Shown here piece by piece: positions 63,252-64,000 of a stretch of DNA of 64,000 bases. The stretch comes from Uloborus plumipes (Eukaryota; Arthropoda; Arachnida; Araneae; Uloboridae), in NCBI GenBank assembly GCA_038373865.1, contig JAXGGA010001136.1:103615-167614 (forward strand). Direction: 5' to 3'. The notes beneath the pieces were generated by a model. The model worked only from the letters and a program-made list of their open reading frames with translations, was not told where the DNA came from and searched no databases. Made by a program: the position numbers and the translations under genes. Positions within the stretch are counted from its first letter, which is position 1; every line of letters begins with the position of its first letter.

Positions 63252-64000
63252 GACTACAGGGTATTTCATCTGTTTTGAATGCGACCTGAAGAAAGCACAC
63301 CTCGGCAATTCCATTTTAATATGTATAATTGCACTAAACACCCATAACGTTAAAAGTTGGACCCTTATTTTAGTGTTTTATGTGGAAAATGCACTCTACT
63401 TCTAAAACTGCTATTAAATGTTGCTAATTTTTGGAAACAATATTTAAGTCATATTTTTTAGCTCAGTAACAGATGTATCTTACGAGATAGGTTTCTCGAA
63501 ATCTTTGAAATTAATTTCATCACGAAAAGTAGATATCGATTAAGTTCATGCAACGAAATAAGGATCTAACATTTTTGGAAGCTGTGTACGATGCTTTGAG
63601 CAACAACTGATACATCTGTTACCGTGGAATTGCATACACGTGACTGTTTTAATTACTTGAGTTTGATAAATTAAATGTACAGCAAAACTAGTTATCTAAG
63701 TTTTTAGATGTTCTATGCCTGCTTTGTTACGGACAATACAAATATCTAAGCAATATACCAGTTCATGTCACAGTCGGGCGAGAAAATACCTCGTAAATGA
63801 TCAGTTATCCGCTAAATCAAGGTGTTGCCTCAATTTCTTAAAGTCGCGTAGATCAAACAGGATTTGCAATAAGACAGTTAAATACGCACAATGGCCACCA
63901 CGAGAAGATGGATCGAGTTTTCATAGAACCTAAATTGTTTTTAAAATGAGAAATAAAATAGGTTTCTAAGCAACTCGCTTTCGAAGTAGTCTTAACCAAG
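63252..64000. other. No gene recognised at the right edge
   Basis: AT-rich unique sequence. The open frame at 63715-63933 is not recognised. Confidence 0.45.

Noticed and set aside
37388..64000. Search for the kinase glycine-loop exon and first exon
   Set aside because: No minus-strand segment with a recognisable GNGTYGQVYK-type motif and splice signals was found by eye; probably beyond the window, though a miss is possible.

Overview
This is a eukaryotic, AT-rich, intron- and transposon-dominated window. Helitrons, hAT, mariner/Tc1, pogo-like and piggyBac-like MITEs, non-LTR fragments and a Penelope-like retroelement with a GIY-YIG domain suggest an arthropod, most likely a chelicerate such as a spider. 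That placement is inference from repeat types and a kinase gene, not from a diagnostic gene.

The one host gene I can support runs right to left (minus strand). Six small exons (37331-37387, 11964-12008, 11770-11850, 9890-9938, 8003-8064, 7385-7475) splice into a continuous 128-residue piece of a germinal-centre-kinase family protein closest to Misshapen/TNIK/MINK/MAP4K4. The piece runs from just after the glycine loop through the catalytic loop HRDIKGQN. The 5' exons lie right of 37.4 kb or outside the window, and the 3' exons lie off the left edge. One intron is 25.3 kb long and is packed with nested transposons.

Layout: 1-5922 is a Helitron copy interrupted by a 4.06-kb TIR element that itself holds a piggyBac-like MITE and a Penelope fragment. 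6160-7357 is a Tc1-like relic ending 27 bp from a kinase exon. 7385-12008 carries five kinase exons plus a LINE relic and a pogo-like MITE. 12009-37330 is the giant intron; within it 26863-33881 is a 7.0-kb hAT-type element with a perfect 8-bp target duplication that encloses a 1.3-kb TIR element, a 3.4-kb foldback repeat (itself holding a hAT MITE and a pogo-like MITE) and a deleted mariner. 37331-37387 is the most upstream exon found. 37.6-51 kb holds Penelope relics, a near-perfect 170-bp-arm foldback, two Helitrons arranged as a 3.6-kb palindrome, a Pif1-like helicase fragment and a full-length Helitron. 51-64 kb is mostly sparse sequence with a LINE C-terminus, a SINE-like tRNA relic, several MITEs, and a decayed gene with a GCDTTS motif and a CXC cysteine cluster lying between inverted copies of a ~530-bp tandem repeat.

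The most interesting signal is a hammerhead-ribozyme-like fold conserved in five copies within the Penelope pLTRs, apparently carrying a paired substitution in the catalytic core.
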